Source of the DNA: Pelagibacteraceae bacterium AG-426-G02
GTDB taxonomy: Bacteria; Pseudomonadota; Alphaproteobacteria; Pelagibacterales; Pelagibacteraceae
Direction: 5' to 3'
Assembly (NCBI GenBank): GCA_003213155.1
Contig: QCNQ01000007.1
Location: 1 to 61,019, forward strand
Length of the DNA: 61,019 nt
Every line of letters starts with the position of its first letter. The first letter of the stretch is position 1. Both the position numbers and the translations under genes were made by a program. This document shows positions 10,346-23,922 of the stretch, one piece after another. Under the pieces are notes generated by a model that worked only from the letters and a program-made list of their open reading frames with translations, searched no databases and was not told where the DNA came from.

Positions 10346-10552
10346 ATGCCAAAATTAAAAACAAAAAGCTCAGCAAAAAAAAGATTTAAAATTTCAGCTA
10401 GAGGGAAAGTTATTATGGCTCAAGCTGGAAAGAGGCACGGCATGATAAAAAGAACTAATTCTCAAATAAGAAAACTTAGGGGCACTACTGCGATGTCAAA
10501 ACAAGATGGTAAAATTGTTAAATCGTATATGCCTTACAGCTTAAGGGGTTAA
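10346..10552 (+). CDS. rpmI: 50S ribosomal protein L35
   Basis: This is a 68-residue, strongly basic ribosomal protein of normal family length. It starts [15 protein letters not shown] and has the characteristic [10 protein letters not shown] segment. It is a component of the large subunit. It is separated from rplT by a single base and certainly shares its mRNA. The 53-base gap before it holds the alternative hairpins described separately. Confidence 0.97.
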   Translation: MPKLKTKSSAKKRFKISARGKVIMAQAGKRHGMIKRTNSQIRKLRGTTAMSKQDGKIVKSYMPYSLRG

Positions 10553-10553
10553 A

Positions 10554-10910
10554 ATGGCAAGAGTTAAAAGAGGTGTAACAAGTAGAGCTAAACATAAAAA
10601 AGTTTTAAAAGCTGTAAAAGGTCAGTGGGGAAGAAGAAAAAATACTATTAGAGTTGCAAAGCAAGCTATGGAAAAAGCTATGCAATATGCATATAGAGAT
10701 CGAAGAAATAAGAAAAGAGATTTCAAATCTTTGTGGATACAAAGAATCAATGCGGGTGTAAGAGCTGAAGGTTTGACATATTCCAAGTTTATTTATGGTT
10801 TAAATAAATGTGGAATTAAAATTGATAGAAAAATTTTAGCTGAGATAGCCTATGATAGCCCAGAAGCCTTTAAAACTATTGTCCAAAAAGCACAATCTGC
10901 TTTAAATTAA
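10554..10910 (+). CDS. rplT: 50S ribosomal protein L20
   Basis: L20 (118 residues) is an early 23S-rRNA-binding assembly protein of the large subunit. It has the canonical start [16 protein letters not shown] and the motifs [13 protein letters not shown] and [11 protein letters not shown]. Its length matches the family. In bacteria where this has been studied, it is also the repressor of its own operon. It is followed by a 43-base gap before pheS that contains a weak 6-bp inverted repeat (TCTTCA / TGAAGA). Confidence 0.98.
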   Translation: MARVKRGVTSRAKHKKVLKAVKGQWGRRKNTIRVAKQAMEKAMQYAYRDRRNKKRDFKSLWIQRINAGVRAEGLTYSKFIYGLNKCGIKIDRKILAEIAYDSPEAFKTIVQKAQSALN

Positions 10911-10953
10911 TCTTCACTATTGTTTTATTTCGCTGAAGAAATAATCTGTAAAC

Positions 10954-12021
10954 ATGTCTGATCTAAAAAAAATAAGAGACGAATTTACATCAAAATTAAA
11001 AGGTAAATTAGATCTAGCAGAACTTAATCAAATTAAATCTGATCTATTTGGTAAAAATGGGTTGGTCTCATCTCAATTTAAAAAAATAGGTAATATTGAT
11101 GTCTCAGAAAGAAAAAAATTCGCATCTGATTTGAATATCATTAAGGATGAACTTCATGATCTAATAAATTTAAAAATAAACGAAATAGAAAAAGCAAATA
11201 TTAATGAAAAATTGGAAAAAGAAAAAATTGATGTTACTTTACCAGAGCGATCATTTGTAAGGGGTAAAATCCATCCTGTATCACAAACAATTGATGAAAT
11301 ATCTTCTATATTTTCTGAAATAGGCTTTAGTGTAGAGGAAGGACCAGATGTTGAAAATGAATATAACAATTTTACTGCTTTAAATACTCCAGACAATCAT
11401 CCAGCAAGAGATATGCATGATACATTTTATCTTGATGAAAAAAAAGAAAGATTGCTGCGCACTCATACGTCTCCTGTCCAAATTAGAACAATGTTAAAAG
11501 ACAAACCACCTTTTAAAATAATTGCACCTGGTAGAACATACAGATCAGATAGTGACCAAACACATTCACCAATGTTTCACCAAGTTGAAGGTCTTCATAT
11601 AGACAAAAATATAAATATGGGTCACTTAAAAGGTTGTTTGAATTATTTTATCAAAGAATTTTTTGAAGTTAAAAAAATAAAGATGAGATTTAGGCCAAGT
11701 CATTTTCCTTTCACAGAACCATCTGCCGAAGTTGATATTGGATATGAAATCAAAGATGGAAAAATTATTATAGGGGAAGGTGATCAGTGGCTAGAAATAC
11801 TGGGTTGTGGGATGGTTCATCCAAATGTTTTAAAAAATGTTAAGGTTGATCCAACTAAGTTTCAAGGTTATGCGTTTGGAATAGGAATTGATAGATTAGC
11901 AATGTTGAAATATGGAATTAATGATCTAAGAGCTTTCTTTGATTGTGATTATAGATGGTTAAACCATTTTGGATTTGATCCTTTAGACGTACCTACGAAC
12001 TATAGAGGCCTAAGTAGATGA
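10954..12021 (+). CDS. pheS: Phenylalanyl-tRNA synthetase alpha subunit
   Basis: This 355-residue catalytic subunit of the alpha2-beta2 synthetase activates Phe and charges tRNA-Phe. An N-terminal coiled-coil (residues 1-90, tRNA contact) precedes the class II core. The core shows [14 protein letters not shown], motif 2 around [21 protein letters not shown], and motif 3 in [17 protein letters not shown] form ([15 protein letters not shown]). The stop overlaps the pheT start (ATGA), which favours equal synthesis of the two subunits. A tRNA-Phe lies about 30 kb downstream. Confidence 0.98.
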   Translation: MSDLKKIRDEFTSKLKGKLDLAELNQIKSDLFGKNGLVSSQFKKIGNIDVSERKKFASDLNIIKDELHDLINLKINEIEKANINEKLEKEKIDVTLPERSFVRGKIHPVSQTIDEISSIFSEIGFSVEEGPDVENEYNNFTALNTPDNHPARDMHDTFYLDEKKERLLRTHTSPVQIRTMLKDKPPFKIIAPGRTYRSDSDQTHSPMFHQVEGLHIDKNINMGHLKGCLNYFIKEFFEVKKIKMRFRPSHFPFTEPSAEVDIGYEIKDGKIIIGEGDQWLEILGCGMVHPNVLKNVKVDPTKFQGYAFGIGIDRLAMLKYGINDLRAFFDCDYRWLNHFGFDPLDVPTNYRGLSR

Positions 12022-14423
12022 AAATCACATTTGATTGGTTAAAAGATCATTTAAAAACTAATCTGAAAGAAAAAAATCTTTTAGAACAACTTACCAATAT
12101 AGGGCTGGAGGTAGAAAGTGTGGAAAGTCTTTCATCTGATAATCAACTATTTAAAGTTGCAAAAATTATCAAGACAGAAAAACATCCAAACGCAGATCGA
12201 CTTAAAGTTTGTGACGTAAATGTCGGTGAGAAAGAGCTTAAAAAAGTTGTGTGTGGTGCCACCAATGCGAGTGAAGGACTTATTACTATATATGCACCTC
12301 CAGGTGCAATTATCCCGAAGACTAACACAAAATTAGAAATAGCAAAAATTAGAGGTGTAACCTCTTACGGAATGCTTTGCTCTGAGTCTGAGCTAAATTT
12401 ATCTGATGAGAGTGATGGTATTACCGAATTATCAAAAAAATATGAAAAAAATATTGGTAAAAGTTATTTTTCAAAATCAAAATCTAATCTTATTGATTTA
12501 TCTATTACACCTAATCGACCAGATTGTCTTGGTGTGAAGGGAATAGCTAGAGATCTTGCAGCTTCAGGTTTTGGAAGGTTAATAGCATCTAAAGAAAAAA
12601 AGATTAAATTAAAATCAAAACAAACTTTAAAAGTTAAGATTAATAAGGAGAAAGGACAAGGGTGTAGTGCTTTTGGAAGTTGTTTAATTAAAAATGTAAA
12701 AAATACCGAGAGTCCTCAATGGCTTAAAGATAAATTAATTTCAGTTGGTCAAAAACCTATTTCAGCTATTGTTGATATAACAAATTATGTAATGCTAGAT
12801 ATTAATCGACCATTACACGCATATGATGCTGATAAAATTGAAAAAGGGATCATCGTAAGAAACTCAAAATCTGGAGAAGAATTTACAGCACTGGACAATA
12901 AAATTTATAAGTTAGAAAAAGGTATGTGTGTTATTAGCGACAACAAAGGAGTTTTAGGATTAGGTGGAATTATTGGGGGCACAAGATCAGGCACAGAATT
13001 TGATACAAAAAATATATTATTAGAGTCTGCTTATTTTGATCCTAGATCAATTAGAAATACGGCAAAAAAATTGAATTTAGATACAGATGCAAAATTTAGA
13101 TTTGAAAGAGGAATTGACCCATTATCCATAGAAACCGGTTTAAAGAAAGCAGCATCACTAATTCAAGAAATTTGTGGTGGCGAAGTTAGTAAAATAGATA
13201 TTCAAAAAATTGAGTCTTATAAAACCAAAATTATAAACTTTGATGTAAATTCTTTTGAAAATATAGTTGGATTCAAAATTTCTGAAAAGGAAATCCAAAG
13301 AATTTTGACCGATCTTGGTTTCATTATTAAAAAAGAAAAAAATTCTTTAAAGTTGATAGTTCCTTCCTGGAGGCCAGATATTTCACAGCAAATAGATATT
13401 ATTGAAGAGTTGGTGAGAATAAGTGGTTACGATAAAATAAAAACAATTGACCCAACTAAGGATAGATCTAGATCCACTTTAACTCAAACTCAAAGATTAT
13501 TCCATTTCTTACAAAGAGCAATTGCTTCAAAGGGTTATTTAGAGACAATAACATGGTCATTTACAGATCAAAGTTATAATAATCATTTTAGAGAAGCTGG
13601 TAAAGAAATAAAAATTGTAAATCCCATAAGTTCCGAATTGGGAGTTTTAAGAAATTCCATATTTTCAAATTTAATCATGTACATGAGTAAAAATTTGGAT
13701 AGAGGTTTTAAAGATTTATCTATATTTGAGATAGGTCCTGTTTTTACTGGTTCAAAACCAGGTGAGCAAAAGACAGTAGTTTGTGGTTTATCAGCCGGTA
13801 AAAAATCAAGACTTTCTTGGATCGATAAAGAGAGAAATATTGATTTATTTGATGCAAAAAGAGATGTGGTGCAAACTTTGAATGAGGCAGGTTATAATTC
13901 TGATCAATTTTTTATTGATAGCCAAACACCTAATTATTATCATCCAGGGAAGTCTGGTAGAATTTTCTTAGATCATAAAAAAGATAAAGTTGCAGCTTAT
14001 TTTGGTGAAATTCATCCTAATATTTTAAAAAAAATTGATATTAAAACTGAAAATTTAATAGGTTTTGAAATCTTTTTAGAAAATTTAAAACTTTCAAGAA
14101 AAACATTGAAAGATCAAAAATTGAAGTTTTCTGTATCGGATTTTCAAAAATCAGAGCGAGATTTTGCATTTGTGGTTAATAAAGATGTAGAGGCACAAGA
14201 GTTAATAAGTGTAATTTCTAATGTGAGTCCAAATCTTATTAGCAATATAAAAGTTTTTGATGTTTATGAAGGTGAAAATATCCCAGATAATCAAAAGTCT
14301 ATAGCTATAAGTGTAACAATTCAGTCATCAGAAAAAACTTTAAACGATAAGGATTTAGAGAAAATTAATAACTCAATTATAGAAGAAGTGGAAAATAAAA
14401 CTGGCGCTAAAATCCGATCCTAA
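12018..14423 (+). CDS. pheT: Phenylalanyl-tRNA synthetase beta subunit
   Basis: This 801-residue beta subunit carries the editing site and tRNA-binding regions. Domains in order: an OB-fold tRNA-binding domain (about residues 40-150), the B3/B4 editing domain with [18 protein letters not shown], the B5 domain, a degenerate class II core with ERGIDP-type motifs, and the C-terminal ferredoxin-like anticodon-binding domain ([14 protein letters not shown]). The length is normal. It is translationally coupled to pheS by a 4-base overlap and is followed by lepA after 7 bases. Confidence 0.98.
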   Translation: MKITFDWLKDHLKTNLKEKNLLEQLTNIGLEVESVESLSSDNQLFKVAKIIKTEKHPNADRLKVCDVNVGEKELKKVVCGATNASEGLITIYAPPGAIIPKTNTKLEIAKIRGVTSYGMLCSESELNLSDESDGITELSKKYEKNIGKSYFSKSKSNLIDLSITPNRPDCLGVKGIARDLAASGFGRLIASKEKKIKLKSKQTLKVKINKEKGQGCSAFGSCLIKNVKNTESPQWLKDKLISVGQKPISAIVDITNYVMLDINRPLHAYDADKIEKGIIVRNSKSGEEFTALDNKIYKLEKGMCVISDNKGVLGLGGIIGGTRSGTEFDTKNILLESAYFDPRSIRNTAKKLNLDTDAKFRFERGIDPLSIETGLKKAASLIQEICGGEVSKIDIQKIESYKTKIINFDVNSFENIVGFKISEKEIQRILTDLGFIIKKEKNSLKLIVPSWRPDISQQIDIIEELVRISGYDKIKTIDPTKDRSRSTLTQTQRLFHFLQRAIASKGYLETITWSFTDQSYNNHFREAGKEIKIVNPISSELGVLRNSIFSNLIMYMSKNLDRGFKDLSIFEIGPVFTGSKPGEQKTVVCGLSAGKKSRLSWIDKERNIDLFDAKRDVVQTLNEAGYNSDQFFIDSQTPNYYHPGKSGRIFLDHKKDKVAAYFGEIHPNILKKIDIKTENLIGFEIFLENLKLSRKTLKDQKLKFSVSDFQKSERDFAFVVNKDVEAQELISVISNVSPNLISNIKVFDVYEGENIPDNQKSIAISVTIQSSEKTLNDKDLEKINNSIIEEVENKTGAKIRS

Positions 14424-14430
14424 AATTAAA

Positions 14431-16239
14431 ATGAGCACAATTGATAATATTAGAAATTTTGCAATTATTGCTCACATTGATCATGGGAAATCCACAATAG
14501 CTGATAGAATAATACATAAATGTGGTGGTTTAACCGAGAGAGAAATGAAATCACAAGTTCTTGACTCAATGGATATTGAAAGAGAGAGGGGTATTACAAT
14601 CAAGGCACAGACTGTCAAATTAAATTATAAAGCAAAAAATGGGAAAGATTATACCTTTAATATTATAGATACACCTGGTCACGTAGATTTTAGTTATGAG
14701 GTAAGCAGATCTTTGTATGCTTGTGAAGGATCAATATTAATCGTTGATAGTACACAAGGCGTCGAAGCTCAGACTTTGGCTAATGTTTATCAAGCTTTAG
14801 ATATTAATCACGAGATAATTCCAATTTTAAATAAGATTGATTTACCAGCCTCAGATTTAGAAAAAACAAAGAAACAAATTGAAGATGTTATTGGTATAGA
14901 TACTGAAAATGCTATTCCGTGCTCAGGAAAAACTGGCGAAGGTATTGAGGAAATCTTAGAGAAAATTGTAAATCAATTACCTGGACCTATAGGAAAACCA
15001 AATGAGTCGTTGAAATGTTTATTGGTAGATAGTTGGTATGACACTTATTTAGGAGTTGTAATATTGATAAGAGTTATTAATGGCAAAATTACGAAAAATA
15101 TGAAAGTTAAGATGTTATCAACTAATCAAGATTACATTGTAGAAAGAGTTGGTGTTTTTACACCTAAAGCAAAAGATGTAAGTGAACTTAACACTGGTGA
15201 GATAGGTTTTATTATTACAGGAATAAAAGTTTTATCTGAGACAAAAGTTGGTGATACAATCTGTGATGCAAGTAAGCCTCTAGCTGAACCTTTACCCGGC
15301 TTTAAACCTAGTAAACCTGTCGTCTTTTGTGGATTATTTCCAGTCGATAGTTCTGAATACCAAAAATTAAAAGATGGATTAGCCAAATTACAATTGAACG
15401 ACTCAAGTTTTTCTTTTGAAGCAGAATCTTCATCTGCACTTGGTTTAGGTTTTAGATGTGGTTTTTTGGGTTTACTTCATCTTGAAATTATTACTGAAAG
15501 GTTAGAGAGAGAATTTGACGTAAATTTGCTAACAACAACACCAGGGGTAGTTTATAAAGTAAATTTAAATAGTGGAAAAGTAATTGACTTACAAAACCCG
15601 TCTAGTCTCCCAGATCCAACCATTATAAAATCTATTGAAGAGCCGTGGATAAAAGCGACAATTATAACACCTGATGAATTTTTAGGATCAATAATTAAAC
15701 TTTGCCAGGATAAAAGAGGTATTCAAACAAATCTAAGTTACTCAGGCAATAGAGCTGTGATAAGTTATGAACTCCCACTAAATGAAGTAGTATTTGATTT
15801 TAATGACAGAATAAAATCGATGACAAGTGGTTATGCAAGTTTTGATTATGAAATAATTGAGCACAGAGAGGGAGATTTAGTTAAACTAGGAATATTAGTA
15901 AATGGAGAACCAGTGGATGCATTAGCTATGATGATCCATAAAGATTTTGCACAGAAAACTGGAAGAGAAGTTTGTCAAAAACTAAAAGATTTAATTCCTC
16001 GCCATAATTTTATGATACCAGTTCAGGCAGCAATTGGAGGCAAAATTATTGCAAGAGAGACAATTAAAGGATTTAAAAAAGATGTACTGACAAAGATTCA
16101 TGGTGGAGGGGCAACTGATAGAAAAAGAAAATTACTTGAGAAACAAAAAAAAGGAAAAGCAAGATCAAAACAATTTGGACGGGTAGAAATTCCTCAGGAA
16201 GCTTTCATAGGAGTTCTTAGAATAAATAAGGAAAAATAG
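14431..16239 (+). CDS. lepA: Elongation factor 4 (LepA) GTPase
   Basis: This 602-residue translational GTPase can back-translocate ribosomes and assists translation under stress; in vivo it also affects initiation and 30S assembly. The G domain has G1 [10 protein letters not shown]3 DTPGHVDF and G4 NKIDLP. EF-G-like domains follow, then the LepA-specific C-terminal domain with the basic segment [16 protein letters not shown]. The length is typical. It closes the translation block, and the glycosyltransferase that follows begins on the next base. Confidence 0.98.
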   Translation: MSTIDNIRNFAIIAHIDHGKSTIADRIIHKCGGLTEREMKSQVLDSMDIERERGITIKAQTVKLNYKAKNGKDYTFNIIDTPGHVDFSYEVSRSLYACEGSILIVDSTQGVEAQTLANVYQALDINHEIIPILNKIDLPASDLEKTKKQIEDVIGIDTENAIPCSGKTGEGIEEILEKIVNQLPGPIGKPNESLKCLLVDSWYDTYLGVVILIRVINGKITKNMKVKMLSTNQDYIVERVGVFTPKAKDVSELNTGEIGFIITGIKVLSETKVGDTICDASKPLAEPLPGFKPSKPVVFCGLFPVDSSEYQKLKDGLAKLQLNDSSFSFEAESSSALGLGFRCGFLGLLHLEIITERLEREFDVNLLTTTPGVVYKVNLNSGKVIDLQNPSSLPDPTIIKSIEEPWIKATIITPDEFLGSIIKLCQDKRGIQTNLSYSGNRAVISYELPLNEVVFDFNDRIKSMTSGYASFDYEIIEHREGDLVKLGILVNGEPVDALAMMIHKDFAQKTGREVCQKLKDLIPRHNFMIPVQAAIGGKIIARETIKGFKKDVLTKIHGGGATDRKRKLLEKQKKGKARSKQFGRVEIPQEAFIGVLRINKEK

Positions 16240-17052
16240 ATGAAGATATATGATTGTTTTTCTTATTGGGATGAAGATCTTTTATTAGATGTGAGATTAA
16301 ATATAATGGATAAATTTGTTGACTATTTTGTGATCGTAGAGGGTAATAAAACTTGGCAAAACAATTCAAAAAAACTTAGATTTGACTTGAATAAATTTAA
16401 AAAATTTAAAGACAAAATTATTTATGTTCCTGTTGAAGATATGCCTAGTGGAGATAATCCGTATGAAAGAGAAAATTTTCAGCGAAACTGTATTTCTAGA
16501 GGAATTAAAGATGCTGAAGATATTGATTTAATTTTAATCTCAGATTTAGATGAAATCCCAAACCCATTTTTAATAAAAGTTTTTGACCAAAAAAATAGAT
16601 ATGCTGTCTTTGAGCAGAAATTGTACTACTATAAATTTAATTTACAATCAATATCACAACCATATTGGTATGGAAGTAGAATATGTGTAAAAAAATTTTT
16701 AAAATCTCCTCAATGGCTTAGAAATTTAAAATTTAGAAAAAGACCTTGGTGGAGAATTGATAAATTTAGATTAAATTATATTTTAAAAGATGGAGGTTGG
16801 CATTTTTGCAATTTAAAAGATTCCGAGAAATTACTTTATAAATATAAAAACATGTGTGAAACAAATGATCCATATGCATTTAAAGAACAGATTGATTCTA
16901 AATATCTTGATATTGATGAAATTAAAAGAAGTATTAAATCAGGTGTTGATTTAATTGGTCGAGGTCATAAATATAAAAAAGTAGAAATTGATGAAAACTA
17001 TCCAAGGTATATTTTTGAAAATTTAAATAAATTTAAAGATTGGATAATTTAA
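16240..17052 (+). CDS. Glycosyltransferase family 17-like protein
   Basis: This 270-residue protein matches the GT17 pattern, the family of eukaryotic beta-1,4-mannosyl-glycoprotein N-acetylglucosaminyltransferase. It opens with MKIYDCFSYWDEDLLLDVRL, has FVIVEGNKTWQ, a PYERENFQRN segment and the acidic metal-binding motif ISDLDEIPNP, then a Trp-rich GGWHF motif near residue 185. Donor and acceptor are not deducible; glycosylation of a cell-surface molecule is likely. No signal peptide or membrane segment is seen. Its ATG follows the lepA stop with no gap. Bacterial members are scattered, so horizontal acquisition is possible. Confidence 0.82.
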   Translation: MKIYDCFSYWDEDLLLDVRLNIMDKFVDYFVIVEGNKTWQNNSKKLRFDLNKFKKFKDKIIYVPVEDMPSGDNPYERENFQRNCISRGIKDAEDIDLILISDLDEIPNPFLIKVFDQKNRYAVFEQKLYYYKFNLQSISQPYWYGSRICVKKFLKSPQWLRNLKFRKRPWWRIDKFRLNYILKDGGWHFCNLKDSEKLLYKYKNMCETNDPYAFKEQIDSKYLDIDEIKRSIKSGVDLIGRGHKYKKVEIDENYPRYIFENLNKFKDWII

Positions 17053-17068
17053 TAAATTTTATTTTAAA

Positions 17069-17158
17069 GGAGAGGTGGCCGAGCGGTTGAAGGCGCACGC
17101 TTGGAAAGCGTGTAAAGAGGTAACTCTTTCATGGGTTCGAATCCCATTCTCTCCGCCA
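17069..17158 (+). tRNA. tRNA-Ser (anticodon GGA)
   Basis: The 90-base gene folds as a class II tRNA. The acceptor stem is GGAGAGG against TCTCTCC with a G-U at the last pair; the anticodon loop is TTGGAAA with GGA at 17103-17105. The long variable arm AAAGAG-GTAA-CTCTTT identifies Ser. The T arm is ATGGG-TTCGAAT-CCCAT, with the canonical T loop. The 3' CCA is encoded. It lies 16 bases after the GT17-like gene. Confidence 0.97.
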
Positions 17159-17193
17159 CAAATTAACTATATTTTATGGGCTCAATTTAATGT

Positions 17194-17221
17194 TTTTTAT
17201 AATTTTTCAGAATTATAAAAA
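17194..17221. repeat. Perfect 11-bp AT-rich inverted repeat upstream of gyrB
   Basis: TTTTTATAATT (17194-17204) and AATTATAAAAA (17211-17221) form a perfect 11-bp stem with a 6-base loop (TTTCAG). It lies between tRNA-Ser and gyrB. It is not followed by a T-run on the plus strand, so it is a poor intrinsic terminator for the tRNA transcript. It could instead be an operator or a supercoiling-sensitive element near the gyrB promoter. Function is inferred only. Confidence 0.4.
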
Positions 17222-17244
17222 GAGCAATTTATGGTAAAAACTGA

Positions 17245-17250
17245 TATAAT
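17245..17250 (+). promoter_or_regulatory. Candidate -10 box of a gyrB promoter
   Basis: A perfect TATAAT lies 22 bases before the gyrB ATG. A matching -35 element is not evident at 16-18 bases spacing (the region reads roughly GAGCAA), so this is either a weak promoter or one helped by the AT-rich inverted repeat just upstream. It would give a leader of about 15-17 bases. Confidence 0.35.
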
Positions 17251-17269
17251 TAATTTTTCCGTAAAATAA

Positions 17270-19333
<2,064 letters not shown>

Positions 19334-19335
19334 AA

Positions 19336-20616
19336 ATGAAGTTTTTTGAAACTTCAAAACAATATTCTTTAAAAAAGTCAATTTATATAAACTTAAGGTG
19401 GATTGGTATTATAGGTCAATTGATATCAGTGTATCTTGTGTATTTTTACTTTGATTTTGATTTTGATTTTATTTCTTCTAATTTATTCATTTTTCTTGGA
19501 ATAATTAGCAATTTATATTTAATTTTTATCTACAAAAAGACGCAATTAACAGATAGGTCGGCGTTCATCCATCTATTAATCGATATAATTCAATTAAGCG
19601 GACTTATTTATTTGACTGGAGGTGTTAAAAATCCATTTATAATTTTTTTAATAATACCGAGTGTCTTTGCTTCTTCAAATTTGAGCTTTAGAACTAATTC
19701 ATTATTAGTGTTATTAACTACTTTAACTATTCTACTATTAACCTTTGTTTCTAAAGACTTGCCCGGACCCTTGGCGGATCACTTTCATGTGAGTAATTAT
19801 TATATTTATGCTATTCCTTTATCATTAATAATAGCTCTATTATTCCTAAATTATTTTGCGATTATATTCGGAGCAGAGAGTAAGCTAAGAAAAGATGCTC
19901 TTAATAAGATGGAAGAGATTATGGCAAAAGAGCATGAAATGTTATCTTTAGGAGGACAAGCCGCTGCTGCTGCACATTCTTTAGGTACTCCATTATCAAC
20001 AATTAAGATTATTACACAAGAATTATCTAAACAATTAAAAGATCAAAAAGATGTCTCCCAAGATATTGAACTCTTAGCATCTCAAGTTCAAAGGTGTAAT
20101 GAAATATTAAAAAAATTATCCCTAAATCCTGATCAGGAAGATGAATTTATTGATGAGGATTTATCAATGAGAGAATATCTAAGACAAATAATTTCGTCAT
20201 TTAAGGAAACAAGTAAAAAAGAATTTAGTTTAAATTTAGAGCAAGATCTAAATTCAAAAAAAATCTATAGATCAATTGAAATTGTTTATGGTTTAAGAAA
20301 TTTTATCGGTAATGCAAATAAGTTTTGTAAAAGTAAGGTTTTTATAAGTTTAAAAAGCGATAATAATTTTACTGAAATAACTATTGAGGATGATGGTGAT
20401 GGGTATCCAAATGATATTTTATCAAAAATTGGTGAACCTTACTTAAAATCTCTAAGACCTTCTGATAAAGATAAAACTGGATTAGGTTTGGGATTATTCA
20501 TAGGTAAAACTTTATTAGAAAAAAATTTTGCAACAGTTAATTGTTGGAATTCTCAAACAAGAAATGGTGCTGAGGTGACAATAAAATGGAGAAATAAAGA
20601 TTTGTTTAATCTTTAA
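19336..20616 (+). CDS. regB: RegB/PrrB/ActS-type redox-sensing histidine kinase with altered H-box
   Basis: This 426-residue protein has several N-terminal membrane helices (within residues 1-175) and the ubiquinone-binding heptapeptide of RegB kinases, GGVKNPF (95-101). The cytoplasmic dimerisation domain has the phospho-acceptor His214 in [13 protein letters not shown], and Cys254 in [10 protein letters not shown] at the position of the redox-active RegB cysteine. The ATPase domain follows ([16 protein letters not shown]). Family kinases usually read HELGTPL; here Ser215 replaces the acidic residue next to His. No response-regulator gene is adjacent. It probably senses quinone-pool redox state. 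It starts 2 bases after gyrB and overlaps the convergent cobT-like gene by 4 bases. Confidence 0.9.
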   Translation: MKFFETSKQYSLKKSIYINLRWIGIIGQLISVYLVYFYFDFDFDFISSNLFIFLGIISNLYLIFIYKKTQLTDRSAFIHLLIDIIQLSGLIYLTGGVKNPFIIFLIIPSVFASSNLSFRTNSLLVLLTTLTILLLTFVSKDLPGPLADHFHVSNYYIYAIPLSLIIALLFLNYFAIIFGAESKLRKDALNKMEEIMAKEHEMLSLGGQAAAAAHSLGTPLSTIKIITQELSKQLKDQKDVSQDIELLASQVQRCNEILKKLSLNPDQEDEFIDEDLSMREYLRQIISSFKETSKKEFSLNLEQDLNSKKIYRSIEIVYGLRNFIGNANKFCKSKVFISLKSDNNFTEITIEDDGDGYPNDILSKIGEPYLKSLRPSDKDKTGLGLGLFIGKTLLEKNFATVNCWNSQTRNGAEVTIKWRNKDLFNL

Positions 20617-22412
20617 TGCAAATTTTTCTTATTCTTAAAAAGATCACTTAATTGAGAAATCATGACATCTCCTAATTCATTGACATCAGTAATTTTAATC
20701 GCCCGATTATAGTATCTCGACACATCATGACCTATTCCAATCGCTAAAATTTCAGTTTCAGTTTTTTCTTCGATAAATTTCACAATTTTCTTCAAATGTT
20801 TTTCAAGAAAATCTCCTGAATTGACTGACAGAGTTGAGTCATCAACTGGTGCACCATCAGAAATTACCATTAATATTTTTCTTTCTTCTTTTCTTTTTTT
20901 TAATCTATTAAATGCCCATGAAATCGCTTCTCCATCAATATTTTCTTTTAATAATCCTTCTTTTAACATTAAACCAAGATTATTTTTACATTGTCGCCAA
21001 TGTGTGTCGGCCCCTTTATAAATTATATGTCTTAAATCATTTAATCTCCCAGGTGTTTTTGGTTTGCCCTCTTTATTCCAAAACTCTCTACTTTTTCCAC
21101 CTTTCCAATTTTTAGTTGTGAAACCCAATATTTCAACTTTAACAGAACATCTTTCTAATGTTCTTGATAAGATATCAGCACAAATTGCAGCAATCGTTAT
21201 TGGTCGGCCTCTCATGGATCCAGAATTATCTATTAAAAGTGTCACTACTGTATCTTTAAAATCCAAATCTTTTTCTTTTTTAAAAGATAATGAATTATAA
21301 GGGTCCATTATTATTCTTGGTAATTTTGAACTATCCAATAACCCTTCTTCTAAATCAAACTCCCAGGCCCTATTTTGTTTTGCCAGCAGTTGTCTTTGAA
21401 GTTTGTTTGCAAGTTTGGTGATGACATCTTGAAAACCTATTAATTGTTGATCTAAAGTTTTTCTTAATTTTGAAGCTTCATCAGAGTTTTCTAAATTTTC
21501 TGCTTTTGTTATTTCATCAAACTGGGTTGTAAAGATTTTATAGTCTGTATTTAAATCATTAATTGATTTTTTTTGGATAACTTGTTCATTATTTTTTTGA
21601 TCAGATTCACTATCAATTAGTTGCTCATCAAGTTTGTATTCATCTATGTCATATTCAGATTCTAAGCTGGCTTCAGTCTCTTCATTGTCATTTTCATCTC
21701 TAGTATCATCTGAATTGTTGTCTTGGTCATCATTAGAAGGATTATTTTGACCATCATCTTGGTTTTCTTCCCTGGTTTCTTCATTGTCCTCATTTTTAAA
21801 AATATCCATTTCTTGTAATATTTCTGAAAACTTTGAGGAGTATTCATTTTGATATTCTAAGTTCTCTTTTAAAAATTCAATGTGTTTATTCATTACTTTG
21901 TCGAAGTCTTTTTCCCAAAAATTTAACATATTATTGGTTAAGGTATTTAATTCGACGTTTAGAAATTTCTTTAACATATACAATTCAAAAGCTTCCACAA
22001 CTGGAACATCTTCTTTTGAATTTAACTGGTCTTTTCTTTTTAATTGGATTATCTGATCATAATTTTCTTTAAGATTTTTTGCTATACCTTTTAACATTTT
22101 TGAGCCTAGGCATTCATATCTTACTTTTTCTGCAATAGAATAAAGAGACTTATATGAGGAATTTAAAGGTAAATTCTTTTTATAAATCTCATTATTTGAA
22201 AACTTTTTTTTTAAAGCAGATGAGTCAAACTCTGCTCTAGCTTTAATGAAATCTCTTTTTGAGTTAAGATTTTCAATTTCAACAAAATTCAAATCTTTTT
22301 TGTTTTTTTCATCAATAGTTTTTGGATCGATATCATCAGAAATCACTCTTGCTGTTGAAGTTAAAGCTTGCTTAAGTTTTTCTCTTAAGTTTTCAGCCTT
22401 GTTATTTTTCAT
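20613..22412 (-). CDS. cobT: CobT-like VWA-domain protein (cobaltochelatase-subunit family)
   Basis: This 599-residue protein pairs with the adjacent AAA+ ATPase. An N-terminal helical region is followed by a very acidic low-complexity stretch (about residues 205-275, rich in Asp, Glu, Asn and Gln). The C-terminal von Willebrand A domain has the MIDAS motif DNSGSMRG and [11 protein letters not shown]. Family knowledge: CobT works with CobS and CobN to insert cobalt into hydrogenobyrinate diamide. No cobN or other corrin gene is in this window, so the name reflects homology; a chaperone-like AAA+/VWA role on another target is plausible. It starts 1 base after the cobS stop. Confidence 0.85.
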   Translation of the reverse strand: MKNNKAENLREKLKQALTSTARVISDDIDPKTIDEKNKKDLNFVEIENLNSKRDFIKARAEFDSSALKKKFSNNEIYKKNLPLNSSYKSLYSIAEKVRYECLGSKMLKGIAKNLKENYDQIIQLKRKDQLNSKEDVPVVEAFELYMLKKFLNVELNTLTNNMLNFWEKDFDKVMNKHIEFLKENLEYQNEYSSKFSEILQEMDIFKNEDNEETREENQDDGQNNPSNDDQDNNSDDTRDENDNEETEASLESEYDIDEYKLDEQLIDSESDQKNNEQVIQKKSINDLNTDYKIFTTQFDEITKAENLENSDEASKLRKTLDQQLIGFQDVITKLANKLQRQLLAKQNRAWEFDLEEGLLDSSKLPRIIMDPYNSLSFKKEKDLDFKDTVVTLLIDNSGSMRGRPITIAAICADILSRTLERCSVKVEILGFTTKNWKGGKSREFWNKEGKPKTPGRLNDLRHIIYKGADTHWRQCKNNLGLMLKEGLLKENIDGEAISWAFNRLKKRKEERKILMVISDGAPVDDSTLSVNSGDFLEKHLKKIVKFIEEKTETEILAIGIGHDVSRYYNRAIKITDVNELGDVMISQLSDLFKNKKNLH

Positions 22413-23387
22413 TTAAATTTGAATATTTGCTAGTGACTCTGGAAGTTCTTCTCCGAAACATCTTTGATAGTATTCAGCAATTGTATTTTTTTCAATTTCA
22501 TCACATTTATTTAGAAAAGTGACTCTAAATGCGTATCCTATATCCTTAAAAATTTCTGCATTTTCAGCCCAATGTAATACAGTCCTCGGACTCATTACAG
22601 TGCTAATGTCGCCGGCTATAAATCCTTTACGAGTTAATGATGCAACTTTTATCATATTTAAAACTTTCTCCTTTCCTTTTGGATTATTCAAAGATTTGTT
22701 TTTAGCTAATATAATATCCATTTCTTTATCTAAACTGAGGTAATTAAGTGTTGTTACAATATTCCATCTATCCATTTGACCTTGATTAATTTGTTGTGTT
22801 CCATGATAAAGTCCAGTTGTATCTCCTAAACCGACTGTATTTGATGTAGCAAACAATCTAAAAAATTTATTTTGCTTTATGACCTTATTCTTGTCTAAGA
22901 GAGTAAAGTTACCCTCAGCTTCAAGAACTCTTTGAATGACAAACATAACATCAGGTCTTCCAGCGTCATACTCATCAAAAACTAAAGCTACTGGATTTTG
23001 AATTGACCATGGTAAAATACCCTCATTAAATTGTGTAATTTGTTTTCCTTCTTTAAGAACGATAGCATCTTTTCCAATAAGATCTATTCTGCTGATGTGG
23101 CTATCTAAGTTTACTCTAATACAGGGCCAATTTAATCTTGCAGCAATTTGTTCTATATGTGTAGATTTTCCTGTACCATGATAACCTTGCACTAGGACTC
23201 TTTTGTTGTGTGCAAATCCAGAAACAATTGCAAGTGTAGTATCTTTATCAAATTTATAATTTTTATCTATTTCTGGAACATATTCGCTTTTTTCAGAGAA
23301 TGCGTCTACTTCCATCTCAGAATCAATCCCAAATGATTGTTTTAATGAAATTTTAATATCTGGCTGAATGTTAAGATTGGGTGTCAA
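22413..23387 (-). CDS. cobS: CobS-like AAA+ ATPase (MoxR-type)
   Basis: This 324-residue AAA+ ATPase has Walker [14 protein letters not shown], Walker [15 protein letters not shown], a sensor-1 region [15 protein letters not shown] and an arginine-rich C-terminal part. This is the CobS layout. It is expected to form a ring that uses ATP to act on a partner together with the VWA protein encoded directly downstream. It overlaps the upstream J-domain gene by 17 bases, so the three are one operon. Cobalamin function is doubtful for the reasons given for cobT. Confidence 0.87.
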   Translation of the reverse strand: MTPNLNIQPDIKISLKQSFGIDSEMEVDAFSEKSEYVPEIDKNYKFDKDTTLAIVSGFAHNKRVLVQGYHGTGKSTHIEQIAARLNWPCIRVNLDSHISRIDLIGKDAIVLKEGKQITQFNEGILPWSIQNPVALVFDEYDAGRPDVMFVIQRVLEAEGNFTLLDKNKVIKQNKFFRLFATSNTVGLGDTTGLYHGTQQINQGQMDRWNIVTTLNYLSLDKEMDIILAKNKSLNNPKGKEKVLNMIKVASLTRKGFIAGDISTVMSPRTVLHWAENAEIFKDIGYAFRVTFLNKCDEIEKNTIAEYYQRCFGEELPESLANIQI

Positions 23388-23904
23388 TTTTTTTCCTATA
23401 TGTATTTTTTAGTTGCGTGTAAGCTAAAGTAATTAACTTAAGTTTTTCCTCATATTTTTTATTTCCGGCATTCATATCAGGGTGAAATTTTTTGACAAGT
23501 GTTTTGAATTTTTCTTGAACTTTTTGCCATTTTAAACCTACAGAAACACCTAATATACTAAAGGCTTTAATATCTTTATGGTCAAATTTAAATTGACGCA
23601 TATGATTGAATTCACTTTTAAATTTATCATTATCCATTTCATCTTTTAAAGTGTTATTCCACAAAACTTTAAAAAAATTATCAGACGAACTAAAACTTTG
23701 AGTAGGTTTATGCCAAATCATATCTGACTTTAAAAAATTTATTACTTGATCATCATTCATACCGGAAAAATAATTCCAATTTTTATTAAATTCTTTAACG
23801 TGTTCTAAACATAACATCCTATATTTTTTACTATTATCCTTTTCAACAGGCGCTTTATATTCACCAATTTCTTTACAATTATTCCAGTCGCAAATATTTT
23901 TCAT
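23371..23904 (-). CDS. J-domain protein with C-terminal DnaJ domain
   Basis: This 177-residue protein has an unusual order: an N-terminal Cys/His region (CDWNNC and [10 protein letters not shown], a possible metal site) and a C-terminal J domain with the essential HPD tripeptide ([10 protein letters not shown]). The type is conserved beside cobS in alphaproteobacteria. The J domain should stimulate a DnaK-type Hsp70, which fits a role in assembling or remodelling the substrate of the CobS/CobT pair. Its start codon is separated from the divergent bolA start by only 18 bases, so the two promoters must overlap each other or the coding sequences. Confidence 0.88.
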   Translation of the reverse strand: MKNICDWNNCKEIGEYKAPVEKDNSKKYRMLCLEHVKEFNKNWNYFSGMNDDQVINFLKSDMIWHKPTQSFSSSDNFFKVLWNNTLKDEMDNDKFKSEFNHMRQFKFDHKDIKAFSILGVSVGLKWQKVQEKFKTLVKKFHPDMNAGNKKYEEKLKLITLAYTQLKNTYRKKIDTQS

Positions 23905-23922
23905 GATAATATAATTATACTT

